Assembly (NCBI GenBank): GCA_949282265.1
Contig: CASDOZ010000009.1
Coordinates: 38,012 to 102,011, forward strand
DNA length: 64,000 nt
Source: an uncultured Bacteroidales bacterium
Lineage (GTDB): Bacteria > Bacteroidota > Bacteroidia > Bacteroidales > Paludibacteraceae
Reading direction: 5' to 3'
The notes under the pieces were generated by a model. It worked only from the letters and a program-made list of their open reading frames with translations, did not search any database and had not been told where the DNA came from. The position numbers were made by a program, and so were the translations under genes. Shown here in pieces: positions 18,030-26,827 of this stretch. The number at the start of each line of letters is the position of its first letter. Position 1 is the first letter of the stretch.

Positions 18030-18434
18030 ATGCTTACATATCTTTCCATAGGAACAAATTTGGGAAACAAGCAAGCCAATATAGAGCGTGCTGTAGTCTT
18101 GATAAATGAACGTGTTGGTAAAGTCGTGCGCCGTTCTTCTGATTTTGTTTCGGAGCCATGGGGGTTTATATCAGAAAATACATTTTTGAATATAGCTCTT
18201 GCGGTAGAAACGAAATTGCAACCGCTTGAACTACTGGCAGCCACTCAGGGCATCGAACACATAATGGGGCGTACGTATAAATCGGTCGATGGACACTATG
18301 CAGATAGAATTATCGATATAGATATATTATTGTATGGTAATGAGATGGTAAATCTTCCTGAGCTAAAAATTCCGCATCCACATATAGAAGAACGTGATTT
18401 TGTGCGTATCCCTTTGTGGGAAATAATGAGGTAG
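18030..18434 (+). CDS. folK: 6-hydroxymethyl-7,8-dihydropterin pyrophosphokinase (HPPK)
   Basis: A 134-residue folate-pathway kinase that transfers pyrophosphate from ATP to 6-hydroxymethyl-dihydropterin. Family motifs are LSIGTNLGNKQANI at the start, SEPWGF for pterin binding, and RIIDIDILLYGNE for magnesium/ATP. The ending IPHPHIEERDFVRIPLWEI is also characteristic. It is shorter than the E. coli enzyme (159), which is common in Bacteroidota. It stands alone and is closed by the hairpin at 18475-18513. Confidence 0.94.
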   Translation: MLTYLSIGTNLGNKQANIERAVVLINERVGKVVRRSSDFVSEPWGFISENTFLNIALAVETKLQPLELLAATQGIEHIMGRTYKSVDGHYADRIIDIDILLYGNEMVNLPELKIPHPHIEERDFVRIPLWEIMR

Positions 18435-18474
18435 CTGATTTCAAATGGTTTCTGGTGGAAAATGGGGACAAAAT

Positions 18475-18513
18475 AAAAAAGCAAATACCGTTTTTGACAG
18501 CATTTGCTTTTTT
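18475..18513. terminator. Bidirectional terminator between folK and tRNA-Lys
   Basis: AAAAAAGCAAAT (18475-18486) pairs perfectly with ATTTGCTTTTTT (18502-18513). It can stop folK on the plus strand and tRNA-Lys on the minus strand. Confidence 0.85.
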
Positions 18514-18514
18514 G

Positions 18515-18587
18515 TGACCCCGGAGGGGCTCGAACCCTCGACCCATTGATTAAGAGTCAATTGCTCTACCAGCTGAGCTACGGAGTC
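18515..18587 (-). tRNA. tRNA-Lys (anticodon CTT)
   Basis: A complete 73-nt cloverleaf on the minus strand. The acceptor GACTCCG pairs with CGGGGTC, there is a normal D arm, and the anticodon loop CTCTTAA gives anticodon CTT. The T arm carries GGTTCGAGCCC. The discriminator base is A and the CCA end is not encoded. Confidence 0.95.
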
Positions 18588-18607
18588 ATTCTTTTCCAAA
18601 ACGGCTG

Positions 18608-18637
18608 CAAATGTACAATTAATTTATGATTTTCCAA
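18608..18637 (-). promoter_or_regulatory. Promoter of tRNA-Lys
   Basis: On the minus strand TACATTTG (18615 to 18608) and TTG (18637 to 18635) are separated by 19 bp. This is a standard Bacteroidota promoter 21 bp before the tRNA 5' end. Confidence 0.65.
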
Positions 18638-18810
18638 TCATGTGGGAAAATTTTTTTTGAACAAAAATGTAGAATGTTTTTTTAAGATATTTGTAATCAA
18701 TCAAATGAGGAGTAAAAACAATTATTTGTAAAAAATAAATATTAAAGCCATAAAATCAGGGGAAAAACGTTATCTTTGCCGTCCAAAATGTCTATCATCA
18801 ATAATCTATT

Positions 18811-19716
18811 ATGAAACCGACTTTATTTGTATTAGCTGCCGGAATGGGTAGCCGTTATGGAGGTCTGAAACAATTAGATGGTCTTGGTCCGAATGGAGAA
18901 ACAATTATGGATTATTCAGTCTATGACGCTATTAGGGCTGGATTTGGTAAGCTTGTTTTTGTTATTCGGGAAAGTTTTGCCGAAGATTTCAAAAAGATTG
19001 TTCTCAGCAAGTTTGAGGGTAAGATTCCATGTGAAGTGTGTTTCCAATCGTTGGATAAGATTCCGACGGGTTGTACTTACAATCCGGAACGTGAAAAGCC
19101 TTGGGGGACAAACCATGCCGTTCTAATGGGAAAAGATGTCATTCATGAACCATTTGCGGTTATTAATGCGGATGACTTTTATGGTAAGGAATCATTTCAA
19201 GTGTTGGCTGATTTTTTAAACAACCTTGAAGGCAAGAAGAATGAATATTGCATGGTGGGTTATCGTGTTGGCAATACACTTTCGGAGAGTGGAGCTGTAA
19301 GTCGTGGTATTTGTGTGACCAATGCAGAAGGTTATTTGACAAATGTTGTGGAACGTACGCACATTGAAGACCAAGGAGGTAAAATCATTTTCAAAGATGA
19401 AAATGGTCATGATGTAACGATTGCGCCAGACACACCGGTTTCTATGAATATGTGGGGATTTACCCCAGATTACTTCGAGTATTCGGAAAAATTCTTTGTT
19501 GATTTTTTGCAAAAACATGGTCAGGAATTGAAATCCGAATTTTTCATACCTCTCGTTGTGAATGAATTGATTACCACAGGGACAGCTACTTGTAAAGTAC
19601 TTGATACACCGGCGAAATGGTTTGGAGTTACATATGCAGAAGACCGTCCACAAGTAGTTATGAAATTAAACGACTTGATACGCAAGGGCGTTTATCCGGA
19701 GAAACTATTCAGCTAA
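18811..19716 (+). CDS. Sugar-phosphate nucleotidyltransferase family protein
   Basis: A 301-residue enzyme with the nucleotidyltransferase signature LAAGMGSRYGGLKQLDGLGPNGE at its start, which binds the NTP phosphates. An acidic metal-binding INADDFYG motif follows (about residues 112-119). The family makes NDP-sugars from NTP and a sugar 1-phosphate. This branch is less well characterised than GlmU or RmlA, so the sugar is not assigned. It is followed by a terminator-like hairpin and then galE and manA, so the group supplies activated sugars for surface glycans. A -7 box TATCTTTG lies at 18771-18778. Confidence 0.85.
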   Translation: MKPTLFVLAAGMGSRYGGLKQLDGLGPNGETIMDYSVYDAIRAGFGKLVFVIRESFAEDFKKIVLSKFEGKIPCEVCFQSLDKIPTGCTYNPEREKPWGTNHAVLMGKDVIHEPFAVINADDFYGKESFQVLADFLNNLEGKKNEYCMVGYRVGNTLSESGAVSRGICVTNAEGYLTNVVERTHIEDQGGKIIFKDENGHDVTIAPDTPVSMNMWGFTPDYFEYSEKFFVDFLQKHGQELKSEFFIPLVVNELITTGTATCKVLDTPAKWFGVTYAEDRPQVVMKLNDLIRKGVYPEKLFS

Positions 19717-19727
19717 TAACAAACATA

Positions 19728-19767
19728 ATCACAATAGTTCCGTATATGCGGGGCTATTGTGATTTTT
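19728..19767 (+). terminator. Terminator between the nucleotidyltransferase and galE
   Basis: ATCACAATAG (19728-19737) pairs perfectly with CTATTGTGAT (19754-19763), followed by TTTTATTT. It overlaps the short leader of galE and may act as a partial terminator. Confidence 0.75.
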
Positions 19768-19774
19768 ATTTAAT

Positions 19775-20824
19775 ATGATTATGACTAAAATATTAGTTAC
19801 AGGGGGAACTGGCTATATCGGTTCCCATACAGTAGTGGAACTCCAAAAAAAAGGATTTGATGTTGTAATTGTGGACAATCTGTCCAATTCCAATATCGAA
19901 GTACTTTCTGGCATTGAGAAAATTACAGGCATTCGTCCTGCATTTGAGAACATAGATTGCTTGGATTATGTCAGTTTGGATAAGATGTTTGAGAAATATG
20001 CTGGTATTGAAGCAATTATTCATTTTGCAGCTAGCAAAGCTGTAGGAGAATCTGTCGAAAAACCATTGCTTTATTACCGTAACAACTTGGGCTCTTTGAT
20101 TAATTTGTTGGAATTGATGCCGGTGCATAAAGTACCCAACATAGTGTTCTCATCTTCATGTACAGTGTATGGACAACCGGATGTTTTGCCTGTTGATGAA
20201 AACGCTCCTATTAAGAAGGCTTTGTCGCCTTATGGAAATACCAAGCAGATTTGTGAGGAAATTATTCATGATACGATTTATGCCAATCAAGACATGAAAG
20301 CTGTTATATTGCGTTATTTCAACCCAATTGGTGCACATCCGAGTGCGGAAATTGGTGAACTGCCCAATGGTGTGCCAAATAACCTGTTACCTTTTGTGAC
20401 GCAGACTGCTATTGGCATACGCAATGAATTGAAGGTGTTTGGTGATGGTTATAATACACCAGATGGATCTTGTATCCGTGATTATATTAATGTGGTTGAT
20501 TTGGCTAAAGCACATGTACTTGCAGTACAACGGATGTTGGATGCGAAAAGTAGTAAAAACATCGAAATCTTCAATTTGGGTACAGGAAGAGGGCTTTCTG
20601 TATTGGAAATCATACGAACTTTCGAAGCTGCAAACAAGGTGAAAGTCCCTTACAAAATAGTGGGTCGCCGTGAGGGGGATATCGAACAGGTGTGGGCTAA
20701 TCCGGAACGCGCTAATAATGTGTTGGGTTGGAAAGCCGTGGAAACAGTTGAAGATACTTTACGCAGCGCATGGGCTTGGGAGTTAAAACTTAAAGAACGC
20801 AGGGAGAACGAATCTAAAGCATAA
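19775..20824 (+). CDS. galE: UDP-glucose 4-epimerase
   Basis: A 349-residue extended SDR enzyme interconverting UDP-glucose and UDP-galactose. The NAD motif VTGGTGYIGSH lies near the N-terminus, with SSSCTVYGQPD and the catalytic YGNTK (Tyr-x3-Lys) around 155. RYFNPIGAHPSAEIGE and the C-terminal GRREGDIEQVWANPERA are typical of GalE. Two starts are possible, ATG at 19775 or ATG at 19781. It lies 3 bp before manA, so the two are co-transcribed. Confidence 0.95.
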   Translation: MIMTKILVTGGTGYIGSHTVVELQKKGFDVVIVDNLSNSNIEVLSGIEKITGIRPAFENIDCLDYVSLDKMFEKYAGIEAIIHFAASKAVGESVEKPLLYYRNNLGSLINLLELMPVHKVPNIVFSSSCTVYGQPDVLPVDENAPIKKALSPYGNTKQICEEIIHDTIYANQDMKAVILRYFNPIGAHPSAEIGELPNGVPNNLLPFVTQTAIGIRNELKVFGDGYNTPDGSCIRDYINVVDLAKAHVLAVQRMLDAKSSKNIEIFNLGTGRGLSVLEIIRTFEAANKVKVPYKIVGRREGDIEQVWANPERANNVLGWKAVETVEDTLRSAWAWELKLKERRENESKA

Positions 20825-20827
20825 AAG

Positions 20828-21808
20828 ATGAATTTATATCCGTTGAAATTTACCCCCATTGTCAAGGATAAAATATGGGGTGGGCATAAGTTGGAAAAAA
20901 TGTTTGGGAAAAATCCGAATGGATTGCCCAATATAGGTGAAAGCTGGGAACTTTCAGGTTGTGCAGGAGATGTGTCTGTCATAAGCAATGGTTATTTGGC
21001 AGGAAATACATTGGAGGAACTTATCGAAGTGTATATGGGAGATTTGGTCGGCGACAAGGTGTATGAACGTTTCGGATTGACATTTCCACTTTTGTTCAAG
21101 TTAATCGATGCGAATGATGATTTGTCAATACAAGTGCATCCCAATGATGAAGTTGCGGCTCAAAGGCATAATTCTTTCGGAAAAACTGAAATGTGGTATA
21201 TCTTGGATGCGAATAAAGATGCTTCCCTGATTGCCGGGTTTACGAAAGATTCTAATGCGGAAGAATATACGCAAAAACTGGCAGCGGGACAAGTAGAGAC
21301 TTTATTACAAAAAGTTCCGGTAGCCAAAGATGATGCAATCTTTATTCATGCAGGTTTAGTACATGCCATTGGTAGAGGGATTGTGCTGGCAGAAATACAG
21401 CAAACGAGCGATATTACGTATCGGATATATGACTATAACCGCAAAGATGCTTCGGGTAAAACACGCCAATTGCATACGGCAGAAGCTTTGGATGTGATTG
21501 ACTATTCGGCAAATAAAAAACCCAAAATAGCCTATGTGTCAAATATGAACCATGTGGTTAATTTGGCTAAATGCCAGTATTTTACAACTAATGTCCTGGA
21601 ATTTGACCAGACGATAGAACGGGATTATGCTCCACTTGATTCGTTTGTGGCATATATGTGTGTAGAAGGATGCATAATAATTGAAACAGATAGCGATAAA
21701 ACAGAAGTGGCTATGGGGGAAACAGTGTTGATTCCAGCGGTATTAAATGATGTACGCTTGATACCTGAAAACGGGAAGGCCAAATTGTTGGAAGTATATA
21801 TTGATTAA
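20828..21808 (+). CDS. manA: Mannose-6-phosphate isomerase, class I
   Basis: A 326-residue zinc enzyme interconverting fructose 6-phosphate and mannose 6-phosphate, the entry to GDP-mannose and GDP-fucose. Zinc and active-site motifs are IQVHPND (His), an acidic KTEMWY, and FIHAGLVHAIGRGIVLAEIQQTSD. It is the short form (about 320 residues) typical of Firmicutes and Bacteroidota. It follows galE by 3 bp and has a terminator-like hairpin after it. Confidence 0.94.
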   Translation: MNLYPLKFTPIVKDKIWGGHKLEKMFGKNPNGLPNIGESWELSGCAGDVSVISNGYLAGNTLEELIEVYMGDLVGDKVYERFGLTFPLLFKLIDANDDLSIQVHPNDEVAAQRHNSFGKTEMWYILDANKDASLIAGFTKDSNAEEYTQKLAAGQVETLLQKVPVAKDDAIFIHAGLVHAIGRGIVLAEIQQTSDITYRIYDYNRKDASGKTRQLHTAEALDVIDYSANKKPKIAYVSNMNHVVNLAKCQYFTTNVLEFDQTIERDYAPLDSFVAYMCVEGCIIIETDSDKTEVAMGETVLIPAVLNDVRLIPENGKAKLLEVYID

Positions 21809-21839
21809 GGAGTATCCTGTCTTAATACACATGCAAAAC

Positions 21840-21880
21840 ACAGCAAAGAATAGTGGAGAAGCTATTTTTTGCTGTCTTTT
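21840..21880 (+). terminator. Terminator after manA
   Basis: ACAGCAAA (21840-21847) pairs with TTTGCTGT (21868-21875), with a smaller inner ATAG/CTAT helix, followed by CTTTTT. It lies just before the MFS gene at 21900. Confidence 0.65.
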
Positions 21881-21899
21881 TATATAAAAATACTAATTT

Positions 21900-23321
21900 A
21901 TGAAAACTGTAGAGCAACAAGAAAAAATAGTCGGAAATCTGGAATGGGATGGCATGCACAAGCCGCAGATTTATTACGCAATGGCGGCTACGTTTTGCGG
22001 TTTGTTCTTGTCTGTGTTGGATGGGACTATCTGCAATGTGGCTTTGCCTAACATTGCCGCGGAAATGAATATATCCTCCGCGGATTCAATTTGGATTGTA
22101 AATGCTTTCCAGCTTATTATTATGATGACGCTGCTGCCATTTGCATCGTTGGGCGAATTGTTCGGCTACAAGCATGTGTATGCCACGGGTGTTGCGGTTT
22201 TTACCGCAGGTTCGTTGTTTTGCGCGTTGGCACATACGTTGCCGTTGCTTATTGTTGCGCGTGTTGTCCAAGGAATTGGTGCTGCCATGATTATGAGTGT
22301 CAATACGTCGCTGATAAAATTGATTTATCCGAAAAAGCATTTGGGCAAGGGCGTGGGATTGAATGCTACTATCGTGGCGTTGGCATCTGTCGCCGGACCG
22401 ACGCTGGCAGCTGCAATCCTGTCGGTCGCTTCGTGGCCGTGGCTGTTTGCTATTAATGTTCCAGTTGGCATCTTGACTTTCTTTATGGCGCGGAAATATA
22501 TGCCGGAAAATCCGACTCGTGTGGTTGGCAGGAAATTCAATTGGCATGAGGCATTGCTTAATGCAGCTACATTTGGCTTGTTTATAGGTTGTATAGAAGC
22601 ATTTTCACATCATGTTGCAGGTTGGGAAGTGTTGATAGGTTTTGTTTTATTCTTGCTTGTGGGAACACTATATGTAAGGAATCAGAAAAATAAGCCTTAT
22701 CCCATGCTTCCGTTTGATTTGTTGCGTATTCCTGTTTTTACAATGTCTGTCATAACTAGCATATTATCGTTTACGGCGCAGATGTCGGCTATGGTTGCAA
22801 TTCCATTTTTGTTGGTACATTCGCTTAGCTATAGTGCTGTGGAAACAGGTATGATTATGACAGCGTGGCCGTTGGTGATTGTGTTTGTCGCTCCTGTGGC
22901 AGGGATGTTGATTAGCAAGGTACATCCGGGTATTTTAGGCGGCGTCGGGTTAGGTGTGATGAGTATTGGCTGTTTTTCGTTGTCCTTTGTTTCGGCTGAT
23001 AGTACATATCTGGATATTATATGGCGGCTTATGTTGTGCGGTATGGGATTCGGATTTTTCCAATCGCCCAATAACCATATTTTGTTGAGTTCCGCTCCGC
23101 CCCATAGGGCAGGTAGTGCAAGTGGCATGTTGGCAACTGCGCGCTTGGTCGGTCAAACAACCGGTGCGGCGCTTGTCGCGCTTATGTTCGACTTGTTTGG
23201 CGATAATGCCCCGCACAAAGCCATGTTGCTTGCCGGAATCTTTACCGTATGCGGCGCAATATCATCATTTACACGTATCGGTCTTTCCAAGCCGCACGAA
23301 TCATTTGTGCACGGGAAATAG
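21900..23321 (+). CDS. MFS transporter, DHA2 (EmrB/QacA-like) drug-efflux type
   Basis: A 473-residue polytopic membrane protein with the DHA2 family's early LDGTICNVALPNIA motif in the first helix. LPLLIVARVVQGIGAAMIMSVN follows, and the length is compatible with 14 membrane segments. Such proteins use the proton gradient to export hydrophobic drugs, dyes or bile acids. No membrane-fusion (EmrA) or outer-membrane partner is adjacent, so it may work alone in the inner membrane. Substrate is unassigned. It converges with the DUF6624 gene on the minus strand. Confidence 0.88.
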   Translation: MKTVEQQEKIVGNLEWDGMHKPQIYYAMAATFCGLFLSVLDGTICNVALPNIAAEMNISSADSIWIVNAFQLIIMMTLLPFASLGELFGYKHVYATGVAVFTAGSLFCALAHTLPLLIVARVVQGIGAAMIMSVNTSLIKLIYPKKHLGKGVGLNATIVALASVAGPTLAAAILSVASWPWLFAINVPVGILTFFMARKYMPENPTRVVGRKFNWHEALLNAATFGLFIGCIEAFSHHVAGWEVLIGFVLFLLVGTLYVRNQKNKPYPMLPFDLLRIPVFTMSVITSILSFTAQMSAMVAIPFLLVHSLSYSAVETGMIMTAWPLVIVFVAPVAGMLISKVHPGILGGVGLGVMSIGCFSLSFVSADSTYLDIIWRLMLCGMGFGFFQSPNNHILLSSAPPHRAGSASGMLATARLVGQTTGAALVALMFDLFGDNAPHKAMLLAGIFTVCGAISSFTRIGLSKPHESFVHGK

Positions 23322-23358
23322 CAGAATTTTGATTCCCTGAGAAATATCGGAATCTGTT

Positions 23359-24003
23359 TTATTTGTTTTTGTGTTGCTTCTTTTTCAAGTCCTTAATGGA
23401 AAGGCTTGGATTCCATATCATGTCAATTCCCATTTCCCGGAACATTTCAATATAGAAAGCCATTGGCGGAAGGCCTATTTCTGTGCGTCTTGTGTCAACT
23501 TCTTCCGGATCTTTAATTGGCCATACATAGCACTCTGTTTTCCCGTTGTATGTGAATGAAACAGTCTGGGTTCCATATATTTGTTTCTTGTTTTCATGCA
23601 TCAGGATGCGGTCTTGCAATGTGGCTGCGTCTGACTGGGCGAGAATGCCTGTTGCCGCACTGTGTTCGATGAAAGGATAGTATTTTTTTTGCGCTTTTAA
23701 TTCCGCGTGATCTATCACTAAAAATATTGCTTTGTTTGCCGAATCTGACAGGTTTTTCGGCCAACCGAGCGTGTCGAGAATTTCAAATACAGTTTCTTGG
23801 TTTTTCAAGTCGGCTTCTGCCATCCGTCTGTGATAGGCCAAAATCCGTTCCGTGTCGTTGGAGTTTATGATTTCGTTAAACTCTTGTCTGACTTCTTGGT
23901 CTATTTTGTATACATTTCGGAGGATTGAATCTATATCACAATAGTTTTGGGCTAAGCTGCTCGTGGCCATTGCCAATGTAAAAAATAGAATATTTATTTT
24001 CAT
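23359..24003 (-). CDS. Secreted DUF6624-like protein
   Basis: A 214-residue protein with a signal peptide (MKINILFFTLAMATSSLAQ). Blocks such as LDTLGWPKNLSDSANKAIFLVIDHAE, YYPFIEHSAATG, LQDRILMHENKKQIYGTQ and DTRRTEIGLPPM match the pattern of the DUF6624 family. Function is unknown. The mature part is mostly helical, with a Lys-rich C-terminus. It is divergent from a lipoprotein gene, with promoter boxes for each in the gap. The family call is from memory of these motifs. Confidence 0.7.
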   Translation of the reverse strand: MKINILFFTLAMATSSLAQNYCDIDSILRNVYKIDQEVRQEFNEIINSNDTERILAYHRRMAEADLKNQETVFEILDTLGWPKNLSDSANKAIFLVIDHAELKAQKKYYPFIEHSAATGILAQSDAATLQDRILMHENKKQIYGTQTVSFTYNGKTECYVWPIKDPEEVDTRRTEIGLPPMAFYIEMFREMGIDMIWNPSLSIKDLKKKQHKNK

Positions 24004-24033
24004 AAATAGATTTGTTTAAAATTAAATGCGTCG

Positions 24034-24070
24034 CAAAGTTATTGTTTTTCCATTAAAATTCGTAATTTTG
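24034..24070. promoter_or_regulatory. Divergent promoters for DUF6624 gene and lipoprotein gene
   Basis: Plus strand: TTG (24042-24044), 18 bp, TAATTTTG (24063-24070), driving the ATG at 24101. Minus strand: TAACTTTG (24041 to 24034), driving the gene starting at 24003. The plus-strand box lies inside an upstream open frame, which argues for the ATG at 24101 and against any longer reading. Confidence 0.6.
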
Positions 24071-24100
24071 CCATCTGGTAAAACAATTATAATTGTAGAG

Positions 24101-24493
24101 ATGAAAAATTTTATTTCCATAAGGATTTGCTTGTGCTTGATTGTCGGTATGTTTTTGTTGAATTCGTGTGAAACAGCAACTTCGGAAGTTTATGTTTTTG
24201 GTATAACCAATTCCATGTCATTGGATAATTCAGACAGATTGGATGTGATGAATTATGTGAGTAGCCGGATGAGTTTTGAGGCGATTCAGGTTACGGTATG
24301 TGATTGTGATGAAGCCGAAGGTGTTGCGCAGGCCAAGCAGATTTTCGAGTCACGTTTGTCGGCTATCGATGATGATGAGTTGAATGCGAAATTGCATGGT
24401 GATGATTTTTATTCTATAAGTTTGATAATGGCTGCAACCAGTTCAGATGGAGTAGAGACAGAAATCACATCTAAGAAGTGGCCGACGAAATGA
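24101..24493 (+). CDS. Small lipoprotein of unknown function
   Basis: A 130-residue protein with a lipoprotein signal, CLIVGMFLLNSCETATS, whose LLNSC box places the lipidated Cys near residue 25. The mature part is acidic with DDDE and CDCDEAEG stretches, and no family is recognised. The start at 24101 is chosen because it gives a normal signal peptide and lies just after the promoter at 24042-24070. It is followed at once by a very long hairpin terminator. Confidence 0.65.
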   Translation: MKNFISIRICLCLIVGMFLLNSCETATSEVYVFGITNSMSLDNSDRLDVMNYVSSRMSFEAIQVTVCDCDEAEGVAQAKQIFESRLSAIDDDELNAKLHGDDFYSISLIMAATSSDGVETEITSKKWPTK

Positions 24494-24515
24494 TTTAGAA
24501 TGGATTAGAATGAAT

Positions 24516-24569
24516 ATATACAGATAAAAAAAAGGGAGAAATACTTCTCCCTTTTTTTTATCTGTATAT
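24516..24569. terminator. 25-bp perfect hairpin, bidirectional terminator
   Basis: The arm at 24516-24540 is the exact complement of 24545-24569, with a 4-nt ATAC loop. The stem contains A8/T8 tracts next to GGGAGAA, so on either strand a GC helix is followed by a T run. It separates the lipoprotein gene from the convergent zinc-ribbon gene. Confidence 0.85.
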
Positions 24570-24584
24570 TATGGATATATTCCC

Positions 24585-24707
24585 CTATTTTTTAGGAGTT
24601 TGTTGCAGTGTTGTTTTTTCATCCAGACGTGCGCCGCAGAATTTACATTTATGTGCTACGATATGTATGTCTGACCCGCATTGTGGACATTTTTTATATT
24701 TTTCCAT
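24585..24707 (-). CDS. 40-residue double-CxxC zinc-ribbon protein
   Basis: Minus-strand frame from ATG (24705-24707) to TAG (24585-24587). It begins MEKYKKCPQCGSDI and has a second pair in KCKFCGARL. The spacing (CPQC, 14 residues, CKFC) is that of a small zinc ribbon. The Thr/Gln/Pro/Lys tail is probably disordered. Function is unknown; small zinc ribbons often bind nucleic acid or act as accessory subunits. It is isolated, converging with the lipoprotein gene across the long hairpin. Confidence 0.6.
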   Translation of the reverse strand: MEKYKKCPQCGSDIHIVAHKCKFCGARLDEKTTLQQTPKK

Positions 24708-24875
24708 AAGATATGTACATCTATTAAATTTGTTTACAAAGATACGTATTTTTTTATATACACGGCATGTGGATATATTTTTTTAAAGTATACTTAAAAA
24801 AATAATTATTTTTTTTGTGATATAAATAGGATTCTCTTGAATGCTTGTTTGAAATTTATTATTTTTGCAAGCTGA

Positions 24876-25253
24876 ATGAAACGATTGATGGTTATATTGT
24901 TTTTGGGATTGTATGCCTGTTTGTTTTTTCAGGCCGATGCAAAGCCAGTCGTGCATGAGAATTGCCATGCTGAACAAGATGCACAAATTTTGTGCAAAAA
25001 GGCGGATACTTGTGCTCTGGCGGCGAAGGAAGTGGGGGATCTGTGTGCCAATTTGGGGCAGAGCCTGCAGTTCCATGTGCGTTTGCAAATCTCCCGGCAA
25101 CTCAATCAACAACGTTTGGCTGTAAAGACAATCTCTAATCTGTTTGCCCGGAATATACGTTCTGTCGTCGCTGTTTTTGACGGAAAGGCTCTTTTATATA
25201 CTCACAGCAGGCACAAATACTACATTTATGCTTTAAGAAAGATTGTTATTTAA
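24876..25253 (+). CDS. Small exported protein of unknown function
   Basis: A 125-residue protein with a signal peptide (MKRLMVILFLGLYACLFFQADA). The mature region has three cysteines (ENCHAEQDAQILCKKADTCA) and a basic C-terminus (HSRHKYYIYALRKIVI). No family is recognised. A -7 box TATTTTTG lies at 24860-24867, unusually close to the ATG. The next gene in the same direction encodes a small membrane protein 67 bp downstream. Confidence 0.5.
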   Translation: MKRLMVILFLGLYACLFFQADAKPVVHENCHAEQDAQILCKKADTCALAAKEVGDLCANLGQSLQFHVRLQISRQLNQQRLAVKTISNLFARNIRSVVAVFDGKALLYTHSRHKYYIYALRKIVI

Positions 25254-25320
25254 GGATGGTTTTGTACCTCGAAAAACAAAGCAAAATCATTTTAATCAGT
25301 CTATTTATTTTTAAAGCATT

Positions 25321-25851
25321 ATGAAAACAATCTTATCAGAAGATGAGGTCATGTCGGCCTTGTCCCAATCGGAATTTATTCAGAAAACGAATTTTATGTA
25401 TGTAATAGGCGGGATTCTACTGCTCCTGCTTGGTGTAGTAGGCATATATGTATCAGGTGCGTGTTGTGCATCTAACGGAACTATGCAAATGCTTGTTATG
25501 GTTTTAGGAATTTGTGTGATTGTAGCAGGCCTTGTCGTGTATCTGAAAAGGCACTATAGCGTATATGCGCCAACAGGGAGTAAAATCCAGAAGAAAAGTA
25601 TTTATTTGTCGGAACAGGAAGCCCGGAAAGTAGTGGATGCGTTGCGCCGTGGCTCTGCGTATGATACCTTGTCTTTTGCACCGGCTACAACCAATCAATA
25701 TCGTTTTGATATTATGGGTACGGTTGACCGCCAATATGCACACGTACAGGTATTGCACTATGTGCCTTTTAATTACGAGCCGTTTTCGCCTGTTTATCTT
25801 ATGACAGAGGCGGATGCTGTTGCAATATGGCAGGCTGTTTTGCAGAAATAA
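25321..25851 (+). CDS. Two-helix membrane protein of unknown function
   Basis: A 176-residue protein with two membrane segments (about residues 26-46 and 56-77) separated by a short Cys-containing loop (GACCASNG). A soluble domain of about 100 residues follows, with YLSEQEARKVVDALRRGS and HVQVLHYVPFNYEPFSPVYLM. No family is recognised. It may be co-transcribed with the small exported protein before it. A terminator follows at 25876-25916. Confidence 0.6.
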   Translation: MKTILSEDEVMSALSQSEFIQKTNFMYVIGGILLLLLGVVGIYVSGACCASNGTMQMLVMVLGICVIVAGLVVYLKRHYSVYAPTGSKIQKKSIYLSEQEARKVVDALRRGSAYDTLSFAPATTNQYRFDIMGTVDRQYAHVQVLHYVPFNYEPFSPVYLMTEADAVAIWQAVLQK

Positions 25852-25875
25852 ATTTGGCCTCTGTATTGAAATATG

Positions 25876-25916
25876 TCGCCCCAAAAGTTCGAGAAAACTT
25901 CTGGGGCGATATTTTT
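25876..25916. terminator. Terminator between the membrane-protein gene and pyrD
   Basis: TCGCCCCAAAAGTT (25876-25889) pairs with AACTTCTGGGGCGA (25896-25909) with one mismatch, followed by TATTTTT. It serves the plus-strand gene and can also stop pyrD, whose stop codon is next to it. Confidence 0.8.
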
Positions 25917-26823
25917 ATGCTTGCAGGCCGCCGATCAGTTCGTTTATGTCATCTATGTTATGGCGTCGCATGTATTCGTTTATGCCGGCTGCTACTTTTG
26001 CAGAAATTGCGGGGTCAATGAAATTTGCCGTGCCGATTTGGACGGCAGTGGCGCCTGCCAGCAGGAACTCGATGGCATCTGTTGCATTCATGATGCCCCC
26101 CAGCCCGATAATCGGGATATGCACGGCTTTGCTGACCTGCCACACCATGCGCAAAGCTATCGGTTTGACGCATGCGCCTGACAAACCGCCGGTTATCGTG
26201 GACAACAGGGGTTTGCGTGTTTCTGCATTGATGGCCATGCCCAACAGCGTGTTTATGAGTGAAACGGAATCGGCGCCGGCAGCTTCGGCCGCGCGTGCAA
26301 TCTCTGTGATATCAGTCACGTTGGGCGACAGTTTCACAATTAGTGTTTTGTGGTAGGCCTTCCGTACGGCACTGACAACACTTTCCGCACCGACACAGCT
26401 TGTGCCGAAAGCCATGCCCCCTTGTTTGACGTTCGGACAGGAAATGTTCAGTTCAATGCCCGGAATCTCTTCCAGCTCGTTGAGTTTCTCGGCTGTTGCC
26501 ACATAATCTTCTATGGTCGAGCCGGATACGTTTACCAAAACCTGTGTGTCAAAATGCCGGATGTTTGGGTAAATGTGTTCGATGAAATAATCGACGCCTT
26601 TGTTTTGCAGGCCGACGGCATTGAGCATACCCGATGGCGTTTCCGCCATGCGCGGATACGGGTTTCCCTCGCGTGGATGCAGGGTGGTTCCTTTTACGAT
26701 AATGCCGCCTATGTCCGACAAATTCATGAAGTCGGTATATTCTGTGCCGTATCCGAAAGTGCCGGAGGCGGTCAGTACGGGATTTTTCAACGTCAGTTTT
26801 CCTATGTTTACTTCTGTTTTCAT
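25915..26823 (-). CDS. pyrD: Dihydroorotate dehydrogenase, class I-B catalytic subunit
   Basis: A 302-residue FMN enzyme oxidising dihydroorotate to orotate in pyrimidine synthesis. The early [14 protein letters not shown] and IVKGTT motifs bind FMN. The catalytic Cys is in [12 protein letters not shown], and [17 protein letters not shown] and [13 protein letters not shown] bind FMN phosphate. The Cys base and the partner pyrK immediately upstream mark the NAD-linked class I-B type. pyrK ends at 26828, so the gap is 4 bp and translation is probably coupled. Confidence 0.96.
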   Translation of the reverse strand: MKTEVNIGKLTLKNPVLTASGTFGYGTEYTDFMNLSDIGGIIVKGTTLHPREGNPYPRMAETPSGMLNAVGLQNKGVDYFIEHIYPNIRHFDTQVLVNVSGSTIEDYVATAEKLNELEEIPGIELNISCPNVKQGGMAFGTSCVGAESVVSAVRKAYHKTLIVKLSPNVTDITEIARAAEAAGADSVSLINTLLGMAINAETRKPLLSTITGGLSGACVKPIALRMVWQVSKAVHIPIIGLGGIMNATDAIEFLLAGATAVQIGTANFIDPAISAKVAAGINEYMRRHNIDDINELIGGLQA

Positions 26824-26827
26824 GCTC

